Shown piece after piece: positions 21,102-32,722 of a DNA stretch of 64,000 nt. A program made the translations under genes and the position numbers. A model generated the notes under the pieces. It made no database searches, was not told the origin of the DNA, and saw only the letters and a program-made list of their open reading frames with translations. This DNA comes from Zea mays (taxonomy: Eukaryota; Streptophyta; Magnoliopsida; Poales; Poaceae). The stretch lies in the NCBI RefSeq assembly GCF_902167145.1, contig NC_050099.1, positions 238,278,588 to 238,342,587 of the forward strand, read 5' to 3'. Position 1 is the stretch's first letter; every line of letters starts with the position of its first letter.

Positions 21102-21125
21102 TATATACTACTTTATTAAGAATCT
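21102..21125 (+). other. Possible Helitron 5' terminus (divergent)
   Basis: A followed by TATATACTACTTTATTAAG resembles the grass Helitron start TCTMTACTAYTNTATTAAG, but the first dinucleotide is TA rather than TC. No 3' end was paired. Confidence 0.35.
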
Positions 21126-21190
21126 AATGTGGGCACCTGAAGCTACCACGATTTCATCCTTCCCACACCCAGCGCCCACAAAAAATAGTG

Positions 21191-21260
21191 CAGAATGAGC
21201 ACTCGAACCCACACCCCTCTGGTCTAGAAATTTAGGGCTAACCATCAGACCACACATACC
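21191..21260 (-). other. tRNA-like sequence with A-box and B-box
   Basis: Minus strand: TGGTCTGATGGTTAGCC (A-box-like) and, 22 bases on, GGGTTCGAGTGC (B-box-like), the pattern of a tRNA gene or tRNA-derived SINE head. The arms do not fold into a convincing full cloverleaf by eye, so I call it a tRNA-derived relic. Confidence 0.4.
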
Positions 21261-21536
21261 TTAGTGTTTATAAATAAACAAAAACAACAAAAAATATATT
21301 TGTAGCCTAGACGTCGTTCCCCATGCTTCCCTGCCTCGTAGTAACACACGAACACATACCGTGTGTGTGTGTCAGCATAAATTTGTCCTAGTTCTAGACT
21401 TCGAGGATTGGAGGGAATGGAGCCTGCATCCCACCAATCTCCTTCTAACAAAAGTTCCTAATTAATCTAAACCTTTTATGAACCATAGTTTTATGTATCT
21501 TTTGCTTTTTAAACTAACGTTTTTTGAATCCACATG

Positions 21537-21848
21537 ATTTAAGTCCCCGTTTGGTTAGAGGGACTAACCTTTAGTCTCGTTTAGTCTCTATTTTTCTAAA
21601 CGAAATGACTAAAATATGGACTAATTGGCTTTAGTCTCTAGTCCCTCACATGAGTGCTAAAAGGGACTAAAGGTCAACATTTACTCCAATTGCCCTTGCC
21701 TAGAAAATTGGCGTGAAACAAGAAAAAAGGTATTTTGGTCTTTATGTGTTGCATTTAATGTATTTAAAACATGTTTAGGCTCTACAACCAAATATGGTAG
21801 GGACTGGACTAAACTTTAGTCCTAGGACCAATGGAATGGGGCTTAAAT
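21537..21848. mobile_element. MITE, about 312 bp
   Basis: Ends are inverted: ATTTAAGTCCCCGTTTGG on the left, and reverse-complement ATTTAAGCCCCATTCC on the right. Internal words such as GGGACTAAA and TTTAGTCC are also inverted. Superfamily not certain; TTAA/TAA at the edges would suit a Tourist-like element. Confidence 0.55.
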
Positions 21849-22009
21849 AGGGCTTAAGTGATTTTGTAGAGAAACTTGCCCTCTTTCTAGACTTCCAGTC
21901 AAATTTCTCCAAAACCCAAACCCTCCTAGCACCGAAGAACTGCTATTTTGTCACTTAGTTTTAAATCTTATCATTATGTTACTATACGTCTATGACTTGT
22001 GAGAATATA

Positions 22010-22500
22010 TCTCTACTACTCTTAAGAATACAGTGTAGGCGTCCACATGTTGTGGTGCATGGTTCTGCCCAACCCCACCCACTCCACTCTGCTCCGCTCT
22101 CCCGGATGGTGCTCGCGCTTTTGTCGCCGCCATCAATGATCTCATTCCTCCATCAACCCAGATCCCCTTCCACGTCCGCGGCCACCCCTGATCCCCTCCC
22201 AGGATGGCGCTCACCTACCATCAACGTCGCGGCCGCCCCCGCTCCCCTCCCAGGATGGCGCTCACTTACCTTCAACGGGACGAACCTTCCATCGACGGGT
22301 AGAACCTTCCATCGACCGGCGCTCAACCCAGATCCCCTTCCACCGATGGTTCTGCCCCAACCCCACCCACCCCAGACATCCTCCACTCGGCTCCGCTTTC
22401 GTCGATGGAAGGTTCAGTCTCATTCCTCCATTCCCCTCCTAGATCACGAGCTCATTCCCACCGACAGCGCTTCATTTCCAACAACGAATCTGATCTAATT
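22010..22500 (+). mobile_element. Helitron 5' terminal region
   Basis: A (22,009) then TCTCTACTACTCTTAAGAAT is a canonical grass Helitron 5' end. The next 400 bp are C-rich and contain a repeated 30-bp phrase (TCCCAGGATGGCGCTCAC at about 22,197 and 22,250) and a doubled AACCTTCCATCGAC (22,284 and 22,306). The 3' end was not identified; the only plus-strand CTAG-type 3' end nearby lies in the fold-back at 34,480. Confidence 0.55.
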
Positions 22501-24548
22501 ACAAGCGTGTACATGTGTACTCGGATCTGACCTGATTACAAGAGTGTACATGTGTCATGCTTAACAAATTCGGTTTTGCTGCAAATGTTATAGGATCTGC
22601 CACTATAGTTGGTCTTTGTTTGTTGGTTTGCTTTGTAGAGATGGATGGTTAGTGAAGAAATGACTTGTTTTTGTTACTGCATTGGTACCTAGACTTGTGA
22701 ATCTAGCATACGCAATTGGAGAGTTTGGTAAATCTACTGAAGCAGGTACCTTCCGCTCAGTTTAGTAATAGAAAAATTGTTGGTAATTTTGTCTTGTGGA
22801 TATGCGATGTTCATAATTTCTATTGGTGTGTTACTAATTACAACTACTGATATAGTAATATGTAATCCGTAACAGTTTCGTTTATCTATTGGTTCATACT
22901 TTCATATAATGTCAAGTTCCCACGAAATGTCAGGTTCTACAGTAAAGCGTATAATGAACTGTTCTCAGATGTAACTACTGACCAGGAACCCGAATTGTCG
23001 ACTAATACTCCTGAGTATATGTTTTTTGGGTGGCATCTCTTCTTAATGCTTCATTTGTGGACCTGGTGTCCTGCATCCATGGATTAGTTGTTGTGTTGGT
23101 CAGTTTTCTTATTTCCCCTTTCTTTTGATTCATTATGGATTTTTGAACTATGACTTCTTTTGTGCTGTGAGCTGCTACTTGTATTTTTAATTGATCACAA
23201 AACTGCTTACTGCAATCATACCATACTTTTGATTCACGTGTCAGCTAAATTTAAGAGCTTCATGATTGAAGGCTCTTCTCACTTAAGTAACTGTCTTTTA
23301 TATTTTTAAAATTATTCATTCAGTATATGGTATGTAGTTATGTTTTTCTGCTTGCTTGAATTTAGTAAAACAAACTAAGAAAGGCATGGATCTTTTAACA
23401 ATTTGCTTCAAATTCTTCTAGTTGTTGGTTTCCTCACCGGTCACCACCATGTGGCCTCTAAAATTATATAACACTTTTCATGAATTTCCTTTGTCTAAGC
23501 AGATCGATATGGATGCTTGACGGTGCTACGGTACCAAGTTTTATTGTGATAATACTAGTATTTCGTTTTAATCTTCATAGTTAATATAGCGAGTTAGCGA
23601 CTATGCATATACTATTTGAACTACTTGTGTAGGTGTTACGTATCCTAGCCATGCTCTGGATATGGTTCCCATAAGAACACTTCAAGTAAGAGTTTCAACT
23701 TCGTTTCTCATTACTTGGCAACATTTTATTGTTATGGGTGATATGGCTTCATTATTTGCAGGTTGCTAGGGGTACTCACATCCTATAACAAAAAATAATA
23801 ATAAATAAATAACTCCCAATCTCATTTGGAACCTGAATACTCTGGAATCTGTGTAATCAGTTTAACACAAACGTTAGAAATATCCTGGTCGAAACATATT
23901 TTTTTCTTTAGTTAACAAGCATAAGTAATCAACTTAAATTAAAATAATATATTTCAGCACTTGTAGTCAGCTCACTATGCTTCTTACTAATAGAACGTAT
24001 AACTTGCCATATGATCATTTAGATAACCTACAATGTTTGATTATTCAGTGATCCTATCATGCATTTTAATTTATCATGGAATTAAACTCTTTGATGCTCA
24101 TTTCAGAAAGTAAAAAAAAGAAAAAAATCAGTTTGCTTGATATTAGTTAGTAGCGGATAAATAGTTCATTGATATATTGTAATCTTTATTTTCTATGTTT
24201 TTGCCGACGAGCGGCACAAGTGGGGTTCCTAATTCCTATTCTACCATGATGTCCCCGTCCGTTTGTATTTCTATTTCAGTTTGTGGTGCTCTCTTCCTAT
24301 TTGAACCAAAAGGTTCCAGGTCCAGTTTTGCAATCAATTGATTATTGATGATTAAACTGCTAGAGTTAGTAGTTCTATAAATGTATTCGGTTTCTAGCAT
24401 TAGAAAAACAACGATAAACTTATCTGTGGACAATGTCTTTATCCATGCAGCAAGCACCATGACTGCACAATTACTTATTAAATAGTTTCATGGGAAGAAT
24501 TAATATCTATTGGTATGAGTAGTATCAGGTAGTAGAATAGCCAATTAG
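22501..24548 (+). other. AT-rich segment with two exon-like pieces
   Basis: Mostly intron-like. Two short pieces have good splice context: 23,633-23,685 (after TTGTGTAG, before GTAAGAG) and 23,762-23,789 (after TTTGCAG). Read together they give VTYPSHALDMVPIRTLQ then VARGTHIL and a stop. No protein family recognised. They may be a captured 3' gene end inside the Helitron beginning at 22,010. The rest of the segment shows no gene. Confidence 0.3.
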
Positions 24549-26266
24549 TGAAAGTCGCCTAGAGGGGGGTGAATAGGCGAAACCTGAAAATTATAATTCT
24601 AAATCCAAACTAGATCCCTTGATTAGTGGTTAGAACAAGATGCACGAATATCGGAGTGTAAAACTAAGTCCCTTGCTTGTAAAGAGTGTTGTTTTCAAAG
24701 AATGTGGAATTAACAAATCAATACAACTAATAAGTTTATGAAGTATGAAGCAAGAGGGATTAGATGAGAAGAGGAATAACACAAGTTCTTTCTTGCAAGG
24801 TGTTGCTTCTCTAAATGAGAATTTAACTTGAGGCAATACAAAATAATATTAGCAAAGAATAGTGCAAGAGAACTTAGAGAGGGAGAAAACAAACAAATCA
24901 AAAGCGATAAGCACAAGAGACACGGGTGATTTGTTTTACCGAGGTTCGGTTCTCGAGAACCTAATCCCCATTGAGGATTCCACTAAGGACGGGTCTTTTT
25001 CAACCCTTTCCCTCTCTCCACCGATCACCAAGACCGGCGAGCTCTTCTTCTTCTTTGTCAACAAGAGACCAAAGTCTCCGCAAGGCCAACCACAAAGATA
25101 AGGGGCTCTTGCTAGCTTTACAATGAACGGGAGTCAAAACTCCACGCTCAAATGATCACAAGAGGAAGCACACACTTTCTCTCAATAATTCTCACAAGGA
25201 ACTATCACTAAACGCACACGAGTAGCTCTTTCTTGCTTGATCTCTATTTTGTGGCACTTGTGAGGCTTTGATGTGTATAGAAGTGTTGCTCTAGTAGATA
25301 GGAGTGGATACCCAACTCTTGTGTATGAAATGGATCAATCAAATCTAGTGAATGGGCTAGTTGGGGTGGCTTTTATAGCCCTCAACCACCCATATAGCTG
25401 TTGGGGCGCATCTGCCAGAAATTGCACTGGCGAACGGTCCGCGGCTAGGGCCCGGACGGTCCGCGACCCTCCAAGGGTCGATTCTGACATCTTCAACGGA
25501 TACATCTGACAGATCAACGGCTATCTGCCTCGATGACACCACACGGACGGTCCGCCCTTGGTCTCGGACGGTCCGCACCAGCTCTAAAATTCTTTTTGCT
25601 CAACTTGTCACCTTCGGGCTAAACCAGGTCTTCACATGCGGACTGTCCGTGAATTATAGTCGGACGGTCCGCGCTTTGTAGCTGGATGGTCCGCGGTTTA
25701 TTCGGACTATCCATGATTTATAGTTCTTGGTCGAAGTCAAAGCGGTGTCGCGGACGGTCCGTAAATAGGGGTCGGACGGTCCACACTTGGCGATTTCAGA
25801 ACTTGAGTTTCTGACTTCTTGTTCATCGTTGAACAATCTTCTCCAAGTTGCTTTGGCTAAACTTGAGAGAGATCCTATGACTTAGAAAAATATCTCAAGT
25901 GGTTTTCCATCTAGTCTAAGTCATGGATCATGAACATTTTGATTCTTTCACTCATATTTCTTCTTTTGCTCAAACCAGCTCCAATATAGCGATATGTTGA
26001 TTTTGAGCTTCCCAACCTTTCTAGAAGGGTTGAATACGTTCCTTGGGGTCTTTTGAGCTTATCCAAAGAGTAGAACTATTGGTAGTTCATCTATCTCATG
26101 TTTTACCCCTATTTGGTTGAGTCTGAGCTGATTCTGACTAAGAAACTGAACTTTTGTATCTTATGAACCTGTGAATCAAAGACTAGGCAAACTAGTTAGT
26201 CTGAATGGTTGTGATGGTCATCAAGCACAAAAATACAAGAAATGGTTTAAGGCCATTTCCCTTTCA
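24549..26266 (-). repeat. 3' LTR of divergent Sirevirus
   Basis: 1,718 bp, plus-strand ends TGAAAGTCGCCTA and CCCTTTCA. It shares terminal and tRNA-proximal sequence with the Opie/Ji copies, but its palindromes are CGGACGGTCCG (25,438-25,790) instead of CACCGGACnGTCCGGTG. Confidence 0.8.
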
Positions 26267-27066
26267 ATCTCCTCCTTTTTGGTGATTGATGCCAACACAA
26301 ACCAAAGCAAATATGAGGTATAAAATTGTAACTAGTTTGCAATTGGTCAAGTGTTCATAAGCTATTGAAATGAAAGTGATTCTAAGTACATATGAGTGAT
26401 ATTGATATGATTGTAGCTTTGGACCACTTTTGCACCACATGTTTTGTTTTTGCAAACTTTTGATAAATCCTTTTGCAAAGTCTTTTTGCAAATTGTCAAA
26501 GGTATATGAATAAGATTGCGAGAAGCATTTTCAAGATTTGAAATTTTCTCCCCCTGTTTCAAATACTTTTCCTTTGACTACAACAAAACTCCCCCTGGAT
26601 GAAATTCTCCTCTTAGTTTTCAAGAGGGTTTTAATAGATGTCAATTGGAACTTATACTTGGGATGCTTTTGAAAATGTATCAATTGAAAATCAACATACC
26701 AATTTGAAATATATCAACTAAGAATTTTCATCATAAGATACCAATTGAAAGGACAAACATAAATCATCATTTCGAAAAAAATGGAAGTTGGGTGGTGCGG
26801 TCCTTTTGCTTTAGGCTTAACATTTCTTCCCCTTTGGCATTAATCGCCAAAAAACAGAGACTTTGTGAGCCACATTTACTTTCTCCCCCATTGGTACAAG
26901 TAAATATGAGTTAAAGATTATACCAATTTTGAGAGATGGCGGAATACCGGCAAATGATAGATAATACCGATGGTGTAGAGTGGAAGCGATGTCTTTGCCG
27001 AATACTCCATTTCTCTTTCAATCTAAGACTTAATACATGAGATACTTATGGAAACATATTAGTCAA
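26267..27066 (-). other. Multi-PPT non-coding region of divergent Sirevirus
   Basis: CTCCCCCTG, CTCCCCCTGG, TTCCCCTTTGGC and CTCCCCCATTGG occur in the same order as in the 6,528-7,320 region. No gene. Confidence 0.65.
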
Positions 27067-27072
27067 CAAAAT

Positions 27073-28758
27073 CCGAAGCTACAGAAGCACAAGATGGACG
27101 GATCATGATGTCGTCCGACTCATGCTCAGGTCATTTACAGTTATTGACCCCATCTTGTCAACCTTATTCGTGAAAACCCCAGGTGCACCAAGATGACGCA
27201 TGAGGAAATACTCGGAAAATTCGTGAGCGGGCGCATGATGGTGAAGGAGGCACGATATGTGGACGATGCACTAAACGGTCCACTACCCGTCTACGAGCCA
27301 CATCCTGTTACTCTCAAAGCAACCAGCAGCAGGGAGGCGCTATCCAGCAAGATAGCACAAGTGGAGGCCGTCGGGCTCAACGGGGACGAAATGACGCTCA
27401 TCATCAAGTGCTTCAAGAGCGCACTAAAAGGACGCAAGTAGTACCCCAACAAAAACAAGTCAAGGGGGAAACACTCCTGCTTCAAATGCGGTAAGACTGG
27501 TCATTTTATAGCTCAATGCCCCAATAACGATAATGACCAGGCACAAGACAAGCATGGGAAGAGGGAGAAAAAAGAAGAACTACAGGAAGGCCAAGGGCGA
27601 GGCACACATCGGGAAGGAATGGGACTCCGACTGCTCCTCCTCTGACTCTGAGGATGAAGAACTAGTTGCCTCGGCCTTCAACAAGCCTTCGCTCTTCCCA
27701 AACGAACACCATACATGCCTTATGGCTGAGGAGAAAAAGGTACGTATTCGAGATACTCTTAAGTACTCCTCTTCTAGCGATGAGGAATCTTCCGATGATG
27801 AGGTAGATTACACTGATTTGTTTAACGGGTTAGATGGAGCTAAAGTAGACAAAATTAATGAATTAATTGATGCTCTTAATGAAAAGGACAGACTGCTAGA
27901 AAAGCAAGAGGATATTTTATATGAGGAACATGACAAGTTTATTAGTGTTCAAAAATCTCTTGCTTTAGAAATTAAGAAAAATGAAATAATGTCATCTGAG
28001 CTGTCTTCCTGTCATGAATCTATTTCTAGCTTGAAGAATTTAAATAATGATTTGAGTAAAGCAAATGCAACTAATCCATGTGTAGAGCATGTAGTAATTT
28101 GCAATAGATGTAAAGAGTTTGATGTTAATGCGTGTGATGAACATGTTACTTCTATTGCTAAATTAAACAATGAGGTTGCAAGTCTTAATGCTCAACTTAA
28201 GACTTGCAAAGATGATTATGATAAACTAAAATTTGCTAGGGATGCCTACACTGTTGGTAGACAACCCTAAATTAAGGATGGACTTGGTTTCGAAAGGAAA
28301 CCAAGAACTTAACAAGCCAAAAGACTTCCGTTCTCAACAAGGAGAAAGGGAAGGCCCCGATGGCTAGTAGCTCTCAAAACAACCATGCTTATATTTATGA
28401 TAGGAAATTCACTAGTCATGCTTATAATGATAGGTGCTATGATCACGTTGTTTCTCATGATGCTACATTTAATTCTCATGCTATGTTCGCTTCTAGTTCC
28501 ACTTTTGATCATGGTAGAAGTAGGCCTAGGAAAAATTATGCTACTTCTCATGCACCTAGGAAAGTCTGCAATGGACCTACTAATGTTTATCATGCTTGCA
28601 ATACTTCGTTTGTGCTTTTATGCAAAAATGCAAAAGTGGTTGCTAGGAAGTTGGGATCCAAATGCAAGGGAGACAAAACTTGCATATGGGTTCCAAAAGT
28701 TGTTGTGACTAACCTTGTAGGACCCAACAAGAGTTGGGTATCTAAGACCCAAGCTTAA
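27073..28758 (+). pseudogene. gag: Sirevirus gag, 5'-truncated and broken
   Basis: The open piece about 27,073-27,441 holds the C-terminal part of the capsid-like region and ends at TAG (27,439). The zinc knuckle CFKCGKTGHFIAQC lies at about 27,478-27,519 in the next readable piece. A coiled-coil region rich in Asn/Leu/Lys/Glu runs to 28,270 and ends at TAA. The basic, Lys/Val-rich gag tail resumes in about 28,360-28,758. At least three breaks separate these parts. Compared with the 13,203-10,574 copy the coiled coil is shorter and the sequence clearly divergent, so this is a different Sirevirus family. Confidence 0.8.
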
Positions 28759-28769
28759 ATTCCTTGCAG

Positions 28770-31700
28770 GTTTATGCATCCGGGGGCTCAAGCTGGATTA
28801 TCGACAGCGGATGCACAAACCCCATGACGGGGGAGAAGAAGATGTTCACCTCCTACGTCAAGGACAGAGATTCCCAAGACACAATTATCTTTGGAGATGG
28901 GAACCAAGCCAAGGTTAAAGGATTAGGCAAGATTGCTATTACGAACGAGCACTCGATTTCAAATGTATTTCTAGTAGAGTCGCTCGGGTATAATCTACTG
29001 TCTGTAAGTCAATTGTGTCACATGGGCTACAATTGTTTATTTACAAATATTGATGTATCTGTCTTTAGAAGGAGTGATGGTTCATTAGCTTTTAAGGGTG
29101 TATTAGACGACAAGCTCTATTTAGTTGACTTTTCAAAGGAGAATGCCGATCTAGATGCATGCTTAATAGCTAAGACTAATATGGGCTGGCTTTGGCATCG
29201 CCGTCTAGCACATGTTGGGATGAAGAACCTTCATAAGCTTCTAAAGGGAGATCATGTGTTAGGACTAACCGATGTCTGTTTTGAGAAAGACAGACCTTGT
29301 GCAGCATGTCAAGCAGGGAAACATGTGGGAAGCACTCATCACAGCAAGAATGTGATGACAACATCAAGACCACTGGAACTTCTTCACATGGATCTCTTCG
29401 GTCCCGTTGCCTATCTCAGCATCAGGGGAAGTAAGTATGGTCTTGTTATAGTTGATGACTTTTCTTGCTTCACTTGGGTTTTCTTTTTGCGGGACAAATC
29501 CGAAACCCAAGGGACCCTAAAATGCTTCTTAAGGAGAGCTCAAAATGAGTTTGAGCTTAAGGTGAAGAAGATAAGAAGCGACAGTGGGTTCGAGTTCAAG
29601 AATCTACAAGTTGAAGAGTTTCTTGAGGAGGAAGGCATCAAGCACAAGTTCTCCGCTCCCTACACACCACAACAAAATGGTGTGGTAGAGAGGAAGAACA
29701 GGACGCTAATCGACATGGCAAGAACGATGCTTGGAGAGTTCAAGACGCCTGAGCGGTTTTGGTCGGAAGCTATGAACACAGCTTGCCACGCCATAAACCG
29801 ACTCTATCTGCACCGTCTCCTCAAGAAGACTTCTTACGAACTCCTAACTGGTAACAAACCAAATGTTTCTTATTTTTCGTGTTTTTGGGAGCAGAAGTTA
29901 CATTCTGGTGAAGAAAGGTAGACATTCAAAATTTGCTCCCAAGGCAGTAGAAGGTTTCCTACTAGGATATGACTCAAATACAAAGACGTATAGGGTCTTC
30001 AACAAATCATTGGGAATAGTTGAAGTCTCTAGCGACGTTGTATTTGATGATACTAACGGCTCTCCAAGAGAGCAAGTTGATCTTGATGATATAGATGAGG
30101 ATGAGGTTCCGACGACCGCAATGCGAACTATGGCGATAGGAGATGTGAGACCACAGGAACTGCAGGAACAAGATCAACATTCTTCCTCGACACTGGTACA
30201 TCCCCCAACTCAAGATGATGTACAGGTACCTCAAGAAGAGGAGCATGATTAAGGGGAAGCACAGGAAGAACATGTTATGGAGGAAGAAGCACCATGGGCC
30301 CCTCCAACCCAAGTCCGAGCGACGATCCAAAGACATCACCCCATCGATCAGATTCTAGGTGACATCAGCAAGGGAGTAACTACTCGCTCACGATTAGCTA
30401 CTTTTTGTGAGCATTACTCGTTTGTCCCTTCTATTGAGCCTTTTAGGGTAGAAGAGGCCTTGCAGGATCCAGACTGGGTGCTGGCCATGCAGGAAGAGCT
30501 CAACAACTTCAAAAGGAATGAAGTCTGGAGCCTAGTGCCACGTCCAAAGCAAAACGTTGTGGGAACCCGCAACAAGCAAGATGAGCACGGAGTGGTGACA
30601 AGAAATAAGGCTCGACTTATGGCAAAAGGTTATGCCCAAGTCGCAGGTTTGGATTTTGAGGAGACTTTTGCTCCTGTGGCTAGGTTAGAGTCAATTCGAA
30701 TATTATTAGCCTATGCTGCTCACCATTCCTTTAGGTTGTTCCAAATGGACGTGAAAAGCGCTTTTCTCAATGGGCCAATCAAGGAGGAGGTATACGTGGA
30801 ACAACCCTTGGCTTTGAGGATGACAGGTATCCCGACCATGTATATAAACTCTCTAAGGCGCTCTATGGACTTAAGCAAGCCCCAAGAGCATGGTATGAAT
30901 GCCTTAGATATTTTTTAATTGTTAATGCTTTCAAGGTTGGGAAAGCTGATCCCACCCTTTTTACAAAGACTTGTGATGGTGATCTTTTTGTTTGCCAAAT
31001 TTATGTCGATGACATAATATTTGGTTCTACTAACCAACAGCCTTGTGAGGAGTTTAGCAGGGTAATGATGCAAAAAATCAAGATGCCAATGATGGGCGAG
31101 TTGACTTACTTTCTTGGATTCCAAGTGAAGCAACTCAAGGACGGCACCTTCATCTCCCAAACGAAGTACACTCAAGATCTTCTCAAGAGGTTTGGAATGA
31201 AGGATGCTAAGCCCACAAAGACAACGATGGGGACTGACGGACATCTCGACCTCAACAAAGGAGGTAAGTCCGCTGATCAAAAGGCATACTGGTCAATGAT
31301 AGGTTCATTACTGTACCTTTGTGCTAGTAGACCGGACATTATGCTTAGTGTATGCATGTGTGCGAGATTTCAATCCGACCCCAAGGAGTGTCACCTTGTG
31401 GCCGTTAAGCGAATTCTTAGGTATTTAGTTTCTACGCCTTGCTTCGGGATCTGGTATCCAAAGAGGTCTACCTTTGACCTAATCGGATACTCAGACTCCG
31501 ACTATGCCGGGTGCAAGGTTGATAGGAAGAGTACATCAGGGACGTGCCAGTTTCTAGGAAGGTCCCTGGTGTCCTGGAGTTCCAAGAAACAAACATCCGT
31601 TGCCCTATCCACCGCTGAGGGCGAGTACGTTGCCGCAAGACAGTGTTGCGCGCAACTGCTTTGGATGAGGCAAACCCTCCGGGACTTTGGCTACAATATG

Positions 31701-31985
31701 AGCAAAGTCCCACTCCTATGTGACAATGAGAGTGCAATCCGTTTGGCGGATAATCCTGTTGAACACAGCCGCACTAAGCACATAGACATCCGGCGTCACT
31801 TCCTGAGAGACCACCAACAAAAGGGAGATATCGATGTTTACCACATTAGCACCGAGAACCAGCTAGCCGATATATTCACCAAGCCTTTAGATGAGAAAAG
31901 GTTTTGCAGGTTGTGTAATGAGCTAAATGTCTTAGATTCACATAACTTGGTTGATCTACAACATACATGTGTTTCATGCCTTTGA
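28770..31985 (+). pseudogene. pol: Sirevirus pol, broken (protease, integrase, RT, RNase H)
   Basis: The pol frame starts at 28,770 directly after TTCCTTGCAG and carries the protease motif [12 protein letters not shown] (Pro where sister copies have His), then HHCC and integrase catalytic residues to about 29,870. A frameshift there, a TAA at 30,250, a 12-bp deletion near 30,567 (the Lys-Trp-Val-Phe of the RT entry is missing) and a frameshift near 30,808 follow. Reverse transcriptase with YVDDIIFGS is readable near 31,000, and a last frame 31,065-31,985 holds the end of RT and RNase H with DSDYAG. Domain order is complete but translation is not. Confidence 0.85.
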
Positions 31986-32722
31986 CCATGTTACTTTGAG
32001 CTTTTACTTCATTTATTTGTGGTGCTAAAGTTGTACAAGTCATCCCCGGACCTCACAAGTCTGTATGCAAATAATGCACATGTCTAGGGGGAAATGAGCT
32101 ACAACTTGACTCCTTTGAGACTAACGTGTTTGTTTGAGTACACTTGAAGTAGTCTTGAAGGACCATTGAAAGGGAAAATGAACTTGGACGACGAAAAGAC
32201 TTCCACTGCACTCCGGTATACGTGTATTGAATTCTAAGTTCATCCTAATGCTCTCATTGCCTTTTTTTGCTCTTATTTGACATTTTGGTGAGGCAATGAG
32301 GTTAAAGGGCCAAAAGTTCTCCCGTTTTGGTGCTTAATGTCAAAGGGGGAGAAATTAAGAGCCAAAGCAAATGGATCAGCCAACCACTTGTGAATTTTGA
32401 AAATAGTAGAGTTAGAATTTGTATTTCGTCCAAAATCCTCTTATTGCAAAATTTGGTCTCTTATGGGGGAGAATTTTGATTACGGGAAAAGGGGGAGTTT
32501 TTGGCACTTGATCATTTTTTCTCTTGGAATACCTCTCTAATTGCCCAATCAAGCATGTTTGACTTAGAGATAGGAAAAATAATTTGATTTGCAAAAACAA
32601 ACCAAGTGGTGGCAAAAGTGATCCAAATATGCCAAAATCCTATGTGAGTAAATTTGGTCTTCAATTTGCACTTTTCAGTTGCTTTTTAATGTGTTGGCAT
32701 GAATCACCAAAAAGGGGTAGAT
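31986..32722 (+). other. Sirevirus 3' non-coding region with repeated PPTs
   Basis: Polypurine tracts AAAGGGGGAGAAATTAAG (32,341), TGGGGGAGAATTTTG (32,465), AAAAGGGGGAGTTTTTGG (32,487) and AAAAAGGGGTAGAT (32,709, next to the LTR). No gene. Confidence 0.7.

Larger units (their letters stand above)
24549..27066 (-). mobile_element. Sirevirus 3' fragment (LTR plus PPT region), minus strand
   Basis: The LTR 24,549-26,266 is followed by the conserved multi-PPT region as far as about 27,066, where the sequence switches within a few bases to plus-strand gag of another Sirevirus. All coding sequence is missing. Flank on the left: ATTAG. Confidence 0.75.
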
